Source of the DNA: Streptomyces sp. P9-A4
GTDB taxonomy: Bacteria > Actinomycetota > Actinomycetes > Streptomycetales > Streptomycetaceae
NCBI RefSeq assembly: GCF_036634195.1
Contig: NZ_JAZIFY010000001.1
Coordinates: 2,614,501 to 2,678,500 of the forward strand
Length of the DNA stretch: 64,000 nt
Reading direction: 5' to 3'
Shown: one piece after another, positions 29,380 through 37,858 of the stretch
Layout of the letters: every line of letters begins with the position of its first letter
Numbering within the stretch: position 1 is the first letter of the stretch
Notes under the pieces: generated by a model
The model's input: only the letters and a program-made list of their open reading frames with translations
What the model was told of the DNA's origin: nothing
Databases searched by the model: none
Position numbers and translations under genes: made by a program

Positions 29380-30207
29380 CTACCGGACGAGCTTCGCCCA
29401 GACGACGAGCCGGTAGGTGCTGCTGAACTCGGGGGTGCAGGTGGTGAGGGTGAGATAGGCGCCGGGGGCGTCGTACCCGTACGAGGGCTTGACGAGGGAC
29501 CGGGGCACGGGCCGGATGACGCCCACGTCGCGGGGAGCGGTCTGCCGCAGGACCTGGTCGACGCGGTAGACGTACGTACGCGCGCGCGTGCGTACGGAGA
29601 TCTCGTCCCCCTCCTCCAGCCGGTTGATGTACCGGAAGGGCTCGCCATGGGTGTTCCGGTGCCCGGCGAGCGCGAAGTTCCCGACGCGCCCGGGGTCGCC
29701 GGTGCCCGAGTAGTGCCCGACGTACCCCTTGTCGAGGACGGAACGCTTGGAGACGCCGTGGGCGACGGGAACGGTGAGGCCGAGCCGGGGGATACGGAGG
29801 ACGGCGAAGGCGTCGGAGCGGGAGGTGCCGGGAGAGGCGGGCTCGCCGGCGGATCCGGCGGAGGCGCCTGCCGACGCACCGTCGTCCGGACGATCGCCGA
29901 CGACCGAGTCCTCGTCGGCCGGATCCCCACCGGGTGTCTGCCCGCCGACGGTCGGATCTCCCAGGGTCTGCTCGGGCAGCGGCACGGCCCACTCCTGCTC
30001 CAGGGCGCGCACCTGGTCGAGGGCCTCGGCGCGGGCCTCCAGATTGGTCCACCAGAGCTGATGGACGACAAGGAGCAGGACGAGAACCCCACAGGTGACG
30101 ACGGTCTCGGCGCACACGAACAGCACGCGGGCACCCGAACGGCGCCGTCCTCGCGACTGGACGACGACCGGTATCCGCTGCCCCACCCTGGCCCGCACGC
30201 GGGGCAC
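29380..30207 (-). CDS. Class E sortase
   Basis: A 275-residue sortase. An N-terminal basic cytoplasmic part precedes the membrane helix AETVVTCGVLVLLLVVHQLWW, then an acidic linker and the catalytic domain. Active-site motifs are ALAGHRNTHGEPF (His), TLTTCTPEFSSTYRLVVWA (Cys and Arg), and the class E-like YVGHYSGT. Class E sortases anchor LAXTG proteins such as chaplins to the cell wall, and the LARTG protein at 17953-18966 is a candidate substrate. The GTG at 30207 was taken as start; a second GTG at 30198 is equally usable. Confidence 0.88.
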   Translation of the reverse strand: MPRVRARVGQRIPVVVQSRGRRRSGARVLFVCAETVVTCGVLVLLLVVHQLWWTNLEARAEALDQVRALEQEWAVPLPEQTLGDPTVGGQTPGGDPADEDSVVGDRPDDGASAGASAGSAGEPASPGTSRSDAFAVLRIPRLGLTVPVAHGVSKRSVLDKGYVGHYSGTGDPGRVGNFALAGHRNTHGEPFRYINRLEEGDEISVRTRARTYVYRVDQVLRQTAPRDVGVIRPVPRSLVKPSYGYDAPGAYLTLTTCTPEFSSTYRLVVWAKLVR

Positions 30208-30261
30208 GATATGCGCTGGGGCGCCAACTCTCCAGGCCCGTACAGCAGTACGGTGGAGAGC

Positions 30262-31266
30262 ATGCGCCCCGACACGCCTGCCGCCCACACCACCGAAGCC
30301 GAGCGCCTGCTGCGCACCGCCGGGCAGTACCCCGGGGACAGGGAAGCCCTGTCCCTGCGGGCCGCGGCCCACCTGGAACTGGCGGGCGACCGCCCCGCGG
30401 CGACGGCCCTCTACGACGCCCTGCTGTCCGGCACGCCGGCGAACCCGCTCCTGATCAGGGCGCTGAAGGCGGCGAACCTGTGGGAGTACGGCCACGAGGC
30501 CGAGGCCCGCGCGATCATCGACGGGGTACGGCGGGCCAGGCCGACGGACGCGGCGCCGTGGGAGATCACGGCGGAGACGCTGGAGGCCCACGACGAGCTG
30601 GAGGCGGCGGAGTCGACCCTGACGGAGGCGGCGACGCTGCTGGCCGGCTCGGCGGAACTCCCCCACGCGACGCAGTCCCTGTTGATGACCCGCCACCGGG
30701 TCCGCAGGATGCTGGCGCTCCCGCACGACGACTGGGACGAGCTGGCGGACCGGCTGCACACGGCGGCGGTACCCCTGGACGAACTCCACGACCCGAAGCG
30801 CCTGTGGTCACTGGGCTCCTCGGACCCGGCGGAACTCCGGGCGGAGATCGCCCGCCTCCGCTCGGAACTGGGCACGTACCGCACGGCCCTCTCCCGCCCG
30901 TTCCCGGTGGCGGTCCTCCACTGGCCGGAACGCGAACTGGACGAGCTGCTGGCGGCGTACCCGGAACTGGAAGCCGAATACCCCACATACACGGCCCACC
31001 TCACGGACCTGGAAGCCTCCCTCCGAGAACTCGCCCAGGCAGGCACCCCGAACCTGGGCATCGTAAAAGCCACGGTCCCCTCCTACGAAGCCTTCGCAGC
31101 CTCGGAATCCACCCACCCCTCCCACCCGGACCTCCTCCCCCAGTACGCAACAACACTGGCGGCCAGGGGCCGAGCGACGGCGTGGCCGCCGGGGTGGGGG
31201 GCGGAGTGCTGGTGCGGGGCTGCGCGGAGTTATGGGGAGTGCCACGGAGGTCCGGAGCAGGGGTAG
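30262..31266 (+). CDS. SEC-C motif protein with TPR-like helical repeats
   Basis: A 334-residue cytoplasmic protein. The N-terminal 120 residues look like tetratricopeptide helices (SLRAAAHLELAGDRPAATALYDALL, LIRALKAANLWEYGHEAEARAII). A helical middle follows, and the C-terminus has a zinc-binding SEC-C motif, WGAECWCGAARSYGECHGG. SEC-C knuckles occur in SecA and in many protein-binding or nucleic-acid-binding proteins. The start at 30262 has GGTGGAG upstream. It is the last ordinary gene before the island of defence genes. Function unknown. Confidence 0.8.
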   Translation: MRPDTPAAHTTEAERLLRTAGQYPGDREALSLRAAAHLELAGDRPAATALYDALLSGTPANPLLIRALKAANLWEYGHEAEARAIIDGVRRARPTDAAPWEITAETLEAHDELEAAESTLTEAATLLAGSAELPHATQSLLMTRHRVRRMLALPHDDWDELADRLHTAAVPLDELHDPKRLWSLGSSDPAELRAEIARLRSELGTYRTALSRPFPVAVLHWPERELDELLAAYPELEAEYPTYTAHLTDLEASLRELAQAGTPNLGIVKATVPSYEAFAASESTHPSHPDLLPQYATTLAARGRATAWPPGWGAECWCGAARSYGECHGGPEQG

Positions 31267-31393
31267 AGAAGCGAGGTCGCACAGCCGGGGGTCAGCACAG
31301 CAGATGACAATGTCCTTGCCGGCCCCATGACATCCGGCAACGGCCACGTCATGCTCCCTCCCTCATCAGTTGTTCGCAGACAGGACCTGGCGC

Positions 31394-32353
31394 TTGCTCC
31401 CCTTCGATGTCACCGCCGCCTTGAACATCCAGGCACAGACCCAGCTAGATGAAGACGTCGAACTCGCCGCCGTCTGGAACCATCTCCGCCAGATGGACTC
31501 CGCCGAGCGGCGTTTCGCCCGTGCCCTCCGCGACACGATCGACCAGCTGCTCAACGGCGAGGACACGGGGCGCTACGACTGGAAGTCGCTCTACAAAACC
31601 GAGAAGACGCACGCCGGCACGCTGGTGGAGATCAAGCTCCAGCGCGAGTTCAGGTTCGACGACGGCATCGACATGGACTACCGCATCGCCGGCATCGACG
31701 TGGACTGCAAGTACTCACAGCAGTTCGGTGCGTGGATGATTCCGCCGGAGGCCCGGGGCCACCTCTGCCTCCTGGTGTGGGCCAACGACCAGAAGAGCCT
31801 GTGGAGCGCGGGCGTCATCCGGATCAGAGACGAATGGCTGAACCAGGGCAACAACCGCGATCTGAAGCTCACCGTGAAAGCCGAGCACCGCGACAAGATC
31901 GTCTGGCTCTGGCGTGACGCGGACCTGCCCGAGAACGTCCTGCTGCACATGGATCCGGCCGACCGAGCAGCCGTCTTCGCTCACAAGTCCGGGCAGTCCA
32001 AGCTCAACGAACTCTTCCGGCGCGTACAGAACCGCAGGATCGGCCGGAACGTGATCCGTACCGTTGCCCAGCAGAAGGACTACATGAAGCGCGTCCGCGG
32101 GAACGGCGGTTCCCGCTCGGCACTGCGTGAGCACGGGTTCCTCATCATGGGGGACTACGAGAGCCACCGGCGCATCGCTGTCGGCCTTGGCGTACCCGTC
32201 CCTCAGGAAGGCGAATTCGTCAGCACCCGCGTTGTCGAAGTGCCGCCCGGTACGGACCGCCGCAGCGTCGCACTGGACGGCCGTCTGTGGGCATGCGCTA
32301 CGGCGGACGAGGCCGCGGCAGCCGGTCCTTCCCTCCCGGCTCACACCGCCTAG
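31394..32353 (+). CDS. NaeI-like type II restriction endonuclease
   Basis: A 319-residue protein, close to the 317 of NaeI. It matches the NaeI sequence I recall along its length: KTEKTHAGTLVEI, DYRIAGIDVDCKYS, NELFRRVQNRRIGRNVI and TVAQQKDYMKRVRGNGG. Catalytic residues map to Glu79, Asp95, Asp104 and Lys106. The Leu whose change to Lys turns NaeI into a topoisomerase is retained as Leu52, so nuclease activity is expected, probably on GCCGGC. The start is uncertain: there is no ATG or GTG. TTG 31394 has AGGA 8 bp upstream and gives the right length; TTG 31370 and 31421 are alternatives. Vsr and methyltransferase genes follow. Confidence 0.9.
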   Translation: MLPFDVTAALNIQAQTQLDEDVELAAVWNHLRQMDSAERRFARALRDTIDQLLNGEDTGRYDWKSLYKTEKTHAGTLVEIKLQREFRFDDGIDMDYRIAGIDVDCKYSQQFGAWMIPPEARGHLCLLVWANDQKSLWSAGVIRIRDEWLNQGNNRDLKLTVKAEHRDKIVWLWRDADLPENVLLHMDPADRAAVFAHKSGQSKLNELFRRVQNRRIGRNVIRTVAQQKDYMKRVRGNGGSRSALREHGFLIMGDYESHRRIAVGLGVPVPQEGEFVSTRVVEVPPGTDRRSVALDGRLWACATADEAAAAGPSLPAHTA

Positions 32354-32422
32354 GGGTACCTCGTCCGCAAGAGCACGACCGGAGTCAGACCACGGGGTGG
32401 CGAACTGGAGGACCATAGCCGT

Positions 32423-32914
32423 ATGCCTCAGCCGAGCCCCACGTCAGACTGGTCACCGCCGGAAGGCTCGTGGGCGTCGTCAGCCGCCCGGCGCCGGAAC
32501 ATGCAAGCGATCCGCAGCCGTGACACCAAGCCGGAGCAGTTGGTACGAAGACTCCTGCACGCTCAGGGGCTGCGCTACCGCGTCTCGGCCCGGCCTCTGC
32601 CGGATCTCCGGCGCACTGCGGACATCGTCTTCCGGCCGGTGAAGGTGGCTGTGTTCATCGATGGCTGCTACTGGCACGGATGCCCGGAGCATTACGTCGC
32701 CCCCAAGACCAACCCCGGCTACTGGTCCGGCAAAGTCGCCCGGAACATGGCCCGTGACGGTGACACCGACCAGCGTCTCAAGGACGCCGGCTGGACGGTG
32801 CTCCGGTTCTGGGAGCACGAATCCGCAGAGGCATGCGCCGCCCGGATCGCGCACGAAGTCGCACAGCGCCGTGCCCCCGCTCACGGCGAGGGCACGGACG
32901 CCGAACCGGGCTGA
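32423..32914 (+). CDS. vsr: Very short patch repair endonuclease
   Basis: A 163-residue Vsr nuclease that nicks at T:G mismatches made by deamination of 5-methylcytosine. Family motifs are RDTKPEQLVRRLLHAQGLRYR, the metal Asp in TADIVFRPVKVAVFIDGCYWHGCPEH, and WSGKVARNMARDGDTDQRLKDAGWTVLRFWEHE. The His of the E. coli enzyme in the VHGC position is Asp here, as in many actinobacterial relatives. It lies 69 bp after the NaeI-like gene on the same strand, and its stop abuts the stop of the convergent methyltransferase gene, as expected for a repair partner of that modification. Confidence 0.93.
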   Translation: MPQPSPTSDWSPPEGSWASSAARRRNMQAIRSRDTKPEQLVRRLLHAQGLRYRVSARPLPDLRRTADIVFRPVKVAVFIDGCYWHGCPEHYVAPKTNPGYWSGKVARNMARDGDTDQRLKDAGWTVLRFWEHESAEACAARIAHEVAQRRAPAHGEGTDAEPG

Positions 32915-34102
32915 TCAGCGCTGCTGGGCGTCGCGCTCCCGCGCCGCCTTCAGTACCTCCATGATCGACTTGCCCACGGCGGCCGCGACGGGCGGCGGGA
33001 ATGCATTCCCCACCTGCCGGTACTGCGCGGTCTTGCCGCCCTCGAAAATCCAGTCCTCAGGGAAGCCCTGGACGATCGCCGCCTGCTGGACCGTGAGCAT
33101 CGGGCCGTCCGCGCCGAAGAGGTCGCGCTCCTCGGACTGCTTCGTCTCGCAGGTCTCCATGTCGTTGGCCACACCCAGGCCGGAAACGCCGAGCTGCTTC
33201 CAGGCAGCCTTGGCTCGGCTAGGCCCGAGATCAGCGCCACCATGCTTCTTCGAGCCGCCGACAAGAGTGGGCGCGATACCTCCGCCCTTGCCCTTGAGCT
33301 CGGCTTCCCGGCGCGTCGCCGTGTCCAGCCAGGCCGCATAGGCGTCCTTCGCCCGCTGGCCGTGAACGCCGCCGAAGTAGCGCTTGTAGCGGTCGTGCAT
33401 CGTCGGCTGGAGCGCCTTCGCGATGCTGACCGGCTCCTCGTGCGTAGCCGTGGGCCATTCGTACTTCAGGTCCTCAGCCACGTCATTACGCAGAGCAACG
33501 AGAATGGCTCGCGGGCGGAGCTGCGGGACACCGAAATCACTCGCCTCCAGGACATCCCACGCGCACACCTTGTAGCCGAGCCCCGGATCGTAAGTGACTG
33601 TCCCGTTCTCTGCCCGGTAATCACCACTCTGCAGCCGCGCCCTGATGTAGTCGCGGTAGTCCGAGAACTTGGGATCCATGATCCCCCGCACGTTCTCGAT
33701 CATGACTGCCCTGGGGTTGAGCAATTCGACGAGTTCCAGCATGCGAGGAAAGAGGTCGCGCTCGTCATCCTTGCCGAGCTGCTTGCCCGCATGCGAGAAA
33801 GGAGGGCACGGCACGCCTCCGGCCAACAGGTCAAGGCCATCGCGCAGCCACTTCTCCCCAGCCTTTTCCAAGTGCTTGGCCGGGTCGAACTTCTTTACAT
33901 CCGCATGGAGAACATCGCAGTTCTCCTTCTCCCATCGCCACGCTTTCTGCGTGTCGATGTTCTTCCGCAGCGTCGCCGCCGCGTGCGGGTCGATCTCGAC
34001 GAGCGCCAGATGCCTGAAACCCGCTTGGTGCAGCCCGATGGCCTGCCCGCCGGCTCCAGCACAGATCTCGACCGAGGTGAACTCCGACTCAGTGCTGGCC
34101 AT
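32915..34102 (-). CDS. DNA (cytosine-5)-methyltransferase of the NaeI-like system
   Basis: A 395-residue C5 methyltransferase. Motif I is FTSVEICAGAGGQAIGL, motif IV is GGVPCPPFS with catalytic Cys99, motif VI is VMIENVRG, motif VIII is QLRPRAILVAL, motif IX is APTLVGGSKKHGG, and motif X is QVGNAFPPPVAAAVG. The target-recognition region between VIII and IX is moderate in size. It should protect the sites cut by the neighbouring endonuclease. Start 34102 has GGAGGG upstream; the longer 34201 start adds residues that precede motif I and have no ribosome site. It is convergent with vsr. Confidence 0.93.
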   Translation of the reverse strand: MASTESEFTSVEICAGAGGQAIGLHQAGFRHLALVEIDPHAAATLRKNIDTQKAWRWEKENCDVLHADVKKFDPAKHLEKAGEKWLRDGLDLLAGGVPCPPFSHAGKQLGKDDERDLFPRMLELVELLNPRAVMIENVRGIMDPKFSDYRDYIRARLQSGDYRAENGTVTYDPGLGYKVCAWDVLEASDFGVPQLRPRAILVALRNDVAEDLKYEWPTATHEEPVSIAKALQPTMHDRYKRYFGGVHGQRAKDAYAAWLDTATRREAELKGKGGGIAPTLVGGSKKHGGADLGPSRAKAAWKQLGVSGLGVANDMETCETKQSEERDLFGADGPMLTVQQAAIVQGFPEDWIFEGGKTAQYRQVGNAFPPPVAAAVGKSIMEVLKAARERDAQQR

Positions 34103-34280
34103 GCACCCTCCTTCGAACCCGAACCCTGCTGGCATCCTGTACCACCAGCCATCACAGAGGGTGACATGCCCCACTGACAACGCCCCACAAGTGTGCGGCA
34201 TCCGCGGGCTTCTCCTTACCCCGCATGCGTGAGAAGCGGAGTGCGGCGCGTCCGCTCCCGGCGGACTCCGGAATGTCCCG

Positions 34281-34484
34281 CTAGTCTCCCGCCCCCGCCA
34301 GGAACGTCAGGAACACGATCATCAGCGTGAGCGCGCCCGCGAACGCGACGAACCCCAGCATGATCGACGCCGGCGCGGACCGCTGGTCCCACCGTGCGAG
34401 CGCGACAGTACCCGCGGCGGCGATGAGTGCCACGAGAACGGCGACACAGGCCGCGACGACCACGGTCAGCGAGATGTGCAGCAT
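34281..34484 (-). CDS. Small two-helix membrane protein
   Basis: A 67-residue protein made of two hydrophobic segments (LTVVVAACVAVLVALIAAAGTVAL and IMLGFVAFAGALTLMIVFLTFLAG) joined by a short basic loop ARWDQRSAPA. I do not recognise the family. It sits between the methyltransferase and the XRE regulator, all on the minus strand. It could be a chance passenger, or a small membrane effector as seen in some defence loci; nothing in the sequence decides this. Confidence 0.55.
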   Translation of the reverse strand: MLHISLTVVVAACVAVLVALIAAAGTVALARWDQRSAPASIMLGFVAFAGALTLMIVFLTFLAGAGD

Positions 34485-34628
34485 GACGCAGTGACTCCAA
34501 GCGAGAGGTGAATGGCAGGCAGCCCTCAGCCGGGCGCCACGGTAACCGGGGCGGACAGGCGCGTCTCACCCCGTGCTGGTGCTCTCTTCGGCTGTTCCCC
34601 GGGCATGCCGCGAGGGCCGCACGGGGTG

Positions 34629-35393
34629 CTACCCCCGCTCATCCCCTCCCCGGGGCAGGCTCGCCCGCATGATCAGCTCGGCCGAACTCGCGAGACCGGC
34701 GCCCATCAAGGCGAGGGCTAGCCGCATGGTGCCGTCAGCGCTGCGCTGACCGTCGGCGAGCAGAAGCGTCTCGGCCAAGTCCAGGTCGCTGGTGACGTGC
34801 AACGCGCTCACCGCGTCACAGAACTCGGCCTCGCTCAGCGTCCGGCTGGCAGACCAGGCCGTCCCGATGAGGTGCCGCAGGTCGCCGGACGACCGCGCCG
34901 CCCTCAGGACCGCCAGCGCTTCCCTCGTCCTGTCGCTCGCCTTGTCGTTCGCCTTGTCGTTTTCGCCGCTGTGCCGGTCCCCCGCCGGTCCCGTTGCCGG
35001 AACGGTGCCGGGCAGCAGGAAGGGCTCCTGCGGAACCGGCCTCACGGGGCTGGAATCGGCGATGACCGACGCGGCCCGCTGGTCACGGTCGCCCTTCGTC
35101 AGCGCCCGCGCCCGAAGCCCCTCAAGCTCGGCAAGGCCGACCGGCAGCTCCGCGGAAGCAGAGTGCCGCCGCACCACGTGGTAGATCTCACGGAGCTTGT
35201 GCACGCGCGGCATACGGCGCCCGCTCCAGTAGTTGGACAACGTGCTGAGCGGGACCGCCAACTGGCTTGCGCGGGCCCCCTGCTTCTCGGAGCCCATCGC
35301 CCGGATGAGGGCGCGGAACTGCCCCGCGAAGGCCCTGCGCTCGGGGCTGCACCCCGTCCAAAACGTCTCACGAACCTGGCCCAAAGCGGCCAC
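34629..35393 (-). CDS. XRE-like helix-turn-helix regulator of the island
   Basis: A 254-residue protein. A helix-turn-helix lies at about residues 18-70 (FAGQFRALIRAMGSEKQGARASQLAVPLSTLSNYWSGRRMPRVHKL), the form seen in Streptomyces XRE-like regulators that recognise a short site. An acidic linker with NDKANDKASDRTRE follows, then a helical domain with AETLLLADGQRSADGTMRLALALMGAG. It is divergent from the HNH-like gene across a 298-bp region with iterated repeats, so it likely controls the three-gene run. Such proteins elsewhere are paired with small effectors, so other roles are possible. Confidence 0.7.
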   Translation of the reverse strand: MAALGQVRETFWTGCSPERRAFAGQFRALIRAMGSEKQGARASQLAVPLSTLSNYWSGRRMPRVHKLREIYHVVRRHSASAELPVGLAELEGLRARALTKGDRDQRAASVIADSSPVRPVPQEPFLLPGTVPATGPAGDRHSGENDKANDKASDRTREALAVLRAARSSGDLRHLIGTAWSASRTLSEAEFCDAVSALHVTSDLDLAETLLLADGQRSADGTMRLALALMGAGLASSAELIMRASLPRGGDERG

Positions 35394-35490
35394 CGAACCT
35401 CCAAGAGGCGTGCGGATGTGACAGGAAATCAGTCTGACGTGATCAAGTACTGGGCGCGCAACCAGGAACGCATCATTCCGCCCGAGTTGA

Positions 35491-35574
35491 TGTTTGCGTT
35501 ACGGCGGTTCTGGGTTCCGGTGTTTGCGCTTTCGGGCCGCTCCTGTCACGGGTGTTTGCGTTGGGCCGCAAACA
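35491..35574. promoter_or_regulatory. Iterated TGTTTGCG operator array
   Basis: TGTTTGCG occurs at 35491, 35521 and 35553, spaced 30 and 32 bp (about three helical turns), and once inverted at 35567-35574. All lie in the 298-bp divergent region between the XRE gene and the HNH-like gene. Regular helical phasing points to cooperative binding of a regulator. The rest of this region shows no gene. Confidence 0.6.
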
Positions 35575-35584
35575 CCCGTGACAG
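35543..35584. repeat. Perfect 18-bp inverted repeat upstream of HNH-like gene
   Basis: The arms read CTGTCACGGGTGTTTGCG and its exact complement, with loop TTGGGC. It includes the third TGTTTGCG box and its inverted copy. It lies 108 bp upstream of the HNH-like start. It could be an operator, or a hairpin (attenuator or small RNA end) in a leader transcript. No T-tract follows. Confidence 0.85.
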
Positions 35585-35691
35585 CTTGATCTCTTCGGTT
35601 CCGTACCTGTCCAATGGAAGCCCCCGACGCGGGGCGTCGGCAGCCGTAAGCGGCAATCTTCCGCGAATCAGGTAATAAGGAGAGAATCTCG

Positions 35692-36378
35692 ATGAACGCT
35701 GACATTCCCTCGTGGCAGAACAGCAAGCAGGGGACGATGATCCGCTGTGCGCTGTGGCTCGTCACCGAAGTCGGCGTGGGGGAGATCTTCACGAAGACCC
35801 AGCTGCGTGAGGCTTTCCCGGAGACCTCGCAGATCGACCGCCGCATGCGGGACCTCCGCGTACATGGCTGGAATATCGCCACGAACCGGGAAGATCCCAC
35901 CCTTTCTCCTCACGAGCACCGATTCGTCGAGATGGGCGCCGAGGTCTGGAAGCCCGGACAGGCACGGGCCAAGTCGGCCGCTGCCGCTGTTACCGCTCCG
36001 CAGCGCCGTGAGATCCTCGACAGGGACGATCACCTCTGCCGGGTCTGCGGTATCGCCGCCGGCGAGGTCTACGACGGAGGCGTCGAGACCGCGCAGCTGG
36101 ACATCGCCCGCCGCGAGGTACTGAAGCCCGGTGGCAAGGTCATCGAAATGGTCATCGAGTGCCGCAGGTGCAGGATCGGTGGCCGGGGCCAGCAGACTGA
36201 TGTGACGGACGTGCTCAGCCGGCTGCGAAGGATGAGCGGGGTGGAGCGCGAGCTCTTCGCGCAGTGGGTGGCCACGGACCGCCGCGACTTCAGCGCCATG
36301 GAAAGGCTCTGGGGGGAGTACCGGAGCCTGCCGGCCGAATCTCGCGAGACCGTCCGCGCGGCGGTCGGCCGTTCGTAG
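35692..36378 (+). CDS. Degenerate HNH-like protein with winged-helix N-terminus
   Basis: A 228-residue protein. The N-terminal about 90 residues look like a winged helix (FTKTQLREAFPETSQIDRRMRDLRVHGWNIATN). The C-terminal half has an HNH-type frame, RREILDRDDHLCRVCGIAAGE then IECRRCRIGGRG, which keeps two zinc Cys pairs. Where HNH nucleases have DH and a catalytic Asn, this protein reads QLDIARR and CRRCR, so the usual catalytic His and Asn seem absent. It may be a zinc DNA-binding protein rather than a nuclease. AAGGAG lies 8 bp upstream of the start. It is first of three co-directional genes with the ParB-like and SNF2 genes. Confidence 0.7.
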   Translation: MNADIPSWQNSKQGTMIRCALWLVTEVGVGEIFTKTQLREAFPETSQIDRRMRDLRVHGWNIATNREDPTLSPHEHRFVEMGAEVWKPGQARAKSAAAAVTAPQRREILDRDDHLCRVCGIAAGEVYDGGVETAQLDIARREVLKPGGKVIEMVIECRRCRIGGRGQQTDVTDVLSRLRRMSGVERELFAQWVATDRRDFSAMERLWGEYRSLPAESRETVRAAVGRS

Positions 36379-36443
36379 CGTGCTGGTCCGGCCGGTCTGG
36401 AAGGAAGAAGGGCTGGGGCCCTGAGTTGAGGAGACCTGTGGGG

Positions 36444-37856
36444 ATGCTGAGGTTCAACCTTCCGCCGAAGGGCGAGAAGAACACCGAGTTCGTCGCGCGA
36501 CGGCTCCGTGAGACGACGGAAGGTGACGCGGTCCCCGAGACCGTCACCGTGGAATGGAACGGTCGGCCGCTTCATGTCGGTGTCATCGACATGCCGTTGC
36601 GCGACGTGTATTTCAACCCGGCGACACACCGGATCAGAGCTCAGCGTGATCACGACCCCGTACTGGCCCGCGGATTGCAGGAAGACCCCTGGCAGCCGGA
36701 GAGCCAGAACTACCTGCACCGCCTGCTCATGGGGAAGCCCGCCAACCCGGACGAGACCGACCCGGACTTCGAAGCACTGATGGAGAGCCTGCGGTCAGTC
36801 GACCAGCAGGAGCCAGGGCTGATGACGCACGAGGGCATCCTCGTCAACGGCAATACCCGGGCGGCCGCCCTGCGCCGGCTGGGACAGTCCTCTATTCGAG
36901 TCGGTGTACTGCCCCAGTCCTTTACCTGGGAAGACATCAACGCGGTTGAACTGACGCTTCAGCTGCGCCCCGACAAGCGCCGGGACTACTCGTACATCAA
37001 CCGCCTGATCGCCATGGAAGAGCAGGAACTCATGGGGCGCGAAGCGGCTGACATCGCGCGCGACTTCCACATCCAGCTCAAGACGTTCAAGCAGGAGCGG
37101 TGGATCCTCAGTGTGATCCGGGACATGATCGAGCGCAGCGCCACACCAGATGGCGCCCAGCTCGCCCTTTCGGATTTCGAGGGTCACCAGGAGAACCTGA
37201 AGGAACTGCACCGCACCTTCACGAAGGTGTACGCATCCAGTCAGGAGAAGGCGGAGCGCGTCAAGGAGAACAGGATCGCCGCGATCGTCCTGGACTTCGC
37301 CAAGACGAAGACACGCGTCATCGGAGAGGACTTCCAGGGCAACTACCTGGAAGAGAGCCTCCCCAGCCTGTTCCAGACCACCGACGCCGAGGAGGCGGAG
37401 CCGGCGGGAATCGCGATTCCCGGCCTCTCGGTCACAGTGGCCCCGCCCTCGAACCCGGTGGTACGGGCTCGGGCGGTGACCGACCAGATCCTGCAGGCCC
37501 GCGCCACCGAGACATCCCGCCACCTCACGGCTGACGTGCGTGAGGCAGCGCAGCGGGAAGTGGTCGCCGCGCGGAAGGGAATGCGCCGTGCGCTGGACGC
37601 GGCGGAGCGGGACGACCGCCTGAAGAAGGTCCGGCAGACCACCGCCGAGCGCCTTGACGACGCACGCGCCGCGATCGACCAGAGCGTGAGCGACCTCGTC
37701 CAGGCCCTCGGGAGCAACAGCCTGGACGAGGAGAGCTTCGACAGCGCCCTCCTCAGGGTCAGGGGAAGTCTGGCGAAGCTGGCCCGTCAGGCCAGTCGTG
37801 GTGTGTCCACCCACGGCGAAGGCGTCACCTGGCTGATCAAGACGAGCGGAGACTGA
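36444..37856 (+). CDS. ParB/Srx-like domain protein linked to a SNF2 ATPase
   Basis: A 470-residue protein. The ParB/sulfiredoxin-like region (about residues 45-160) contains IDMPLRDVYFNP and LMTHEGILVNGNTRAAALRRLG. The NGNTR box at 135-139 corresponds to the nucleotide-binding or catalytic loop of ParB-like proteins. The C-terminal half is helical and charged (about 320-460), suited to binding a partner or DNA. The start is uncertain between ATG 36444 and GTG 36438, both after GAGGAG. Its stop is two bases before the SNF2 start, so the two are translationally coupled. ParB-like proteins regulate or sense DNA modification in Dnd and Dpd systems; no such modification genes are present here. 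Confidence 0.75.
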   Translation: MLRFNLPPKGEKNTEFVARRLRETTEGDAVPETVTVEWNGRPLHVGVIDMPLRDVYFNPATHRIRAQRDHDPVLARGLQEDPWQPESQNYLHRLLMGKPANPDETDPDFEALMESLRSVDQQEPGLMTHEGILVNGNTRAAALRRLGQSSIRVGVLPQSFTWEDINAVELTLQLRPDKRRDYSYINRLIAMEEQELMGREAADIARDFHIQLKTFKQERWILSVIRDMIERSATPDGAQLALSDFEGHQENLKELHRTFTKVYASSQEKAERVKENRIAAIVLDFAKTKTRVIGEDFQGNYLEESLPSLFQTTDAEEAEPAGIAIPGLSVTVAPPSNPVVRARAVTDQILQARATETSRHLTADVREAAQREVVAARKGMRRALDAAERDDRLKKVRQTTAERLDDARAAIDQSVSDLVQALGSNSLDEESFDSALLRVRGSLAKLARQASRGVSTHGEGVTWLIKTSGD

Positions 37857-37858
37857 AA

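Noticed and set aside
28467..29426. 319-codon plus-strand frame opposite the symporter
   Set aside because: Charged low-complexity shadow of the membrane protein gene.
31327..31443. ATG at 31327 as start of the NaeI-like gene
   Set aside because: It is in another frame and meets a stop after about 40 codons without NaeI-like sequence.
36069..36719. 216-codon minus-strand frame across the HNH-like gene end
   Set aside because: No motif, overlaps two supported genes, and has no ribosome site.
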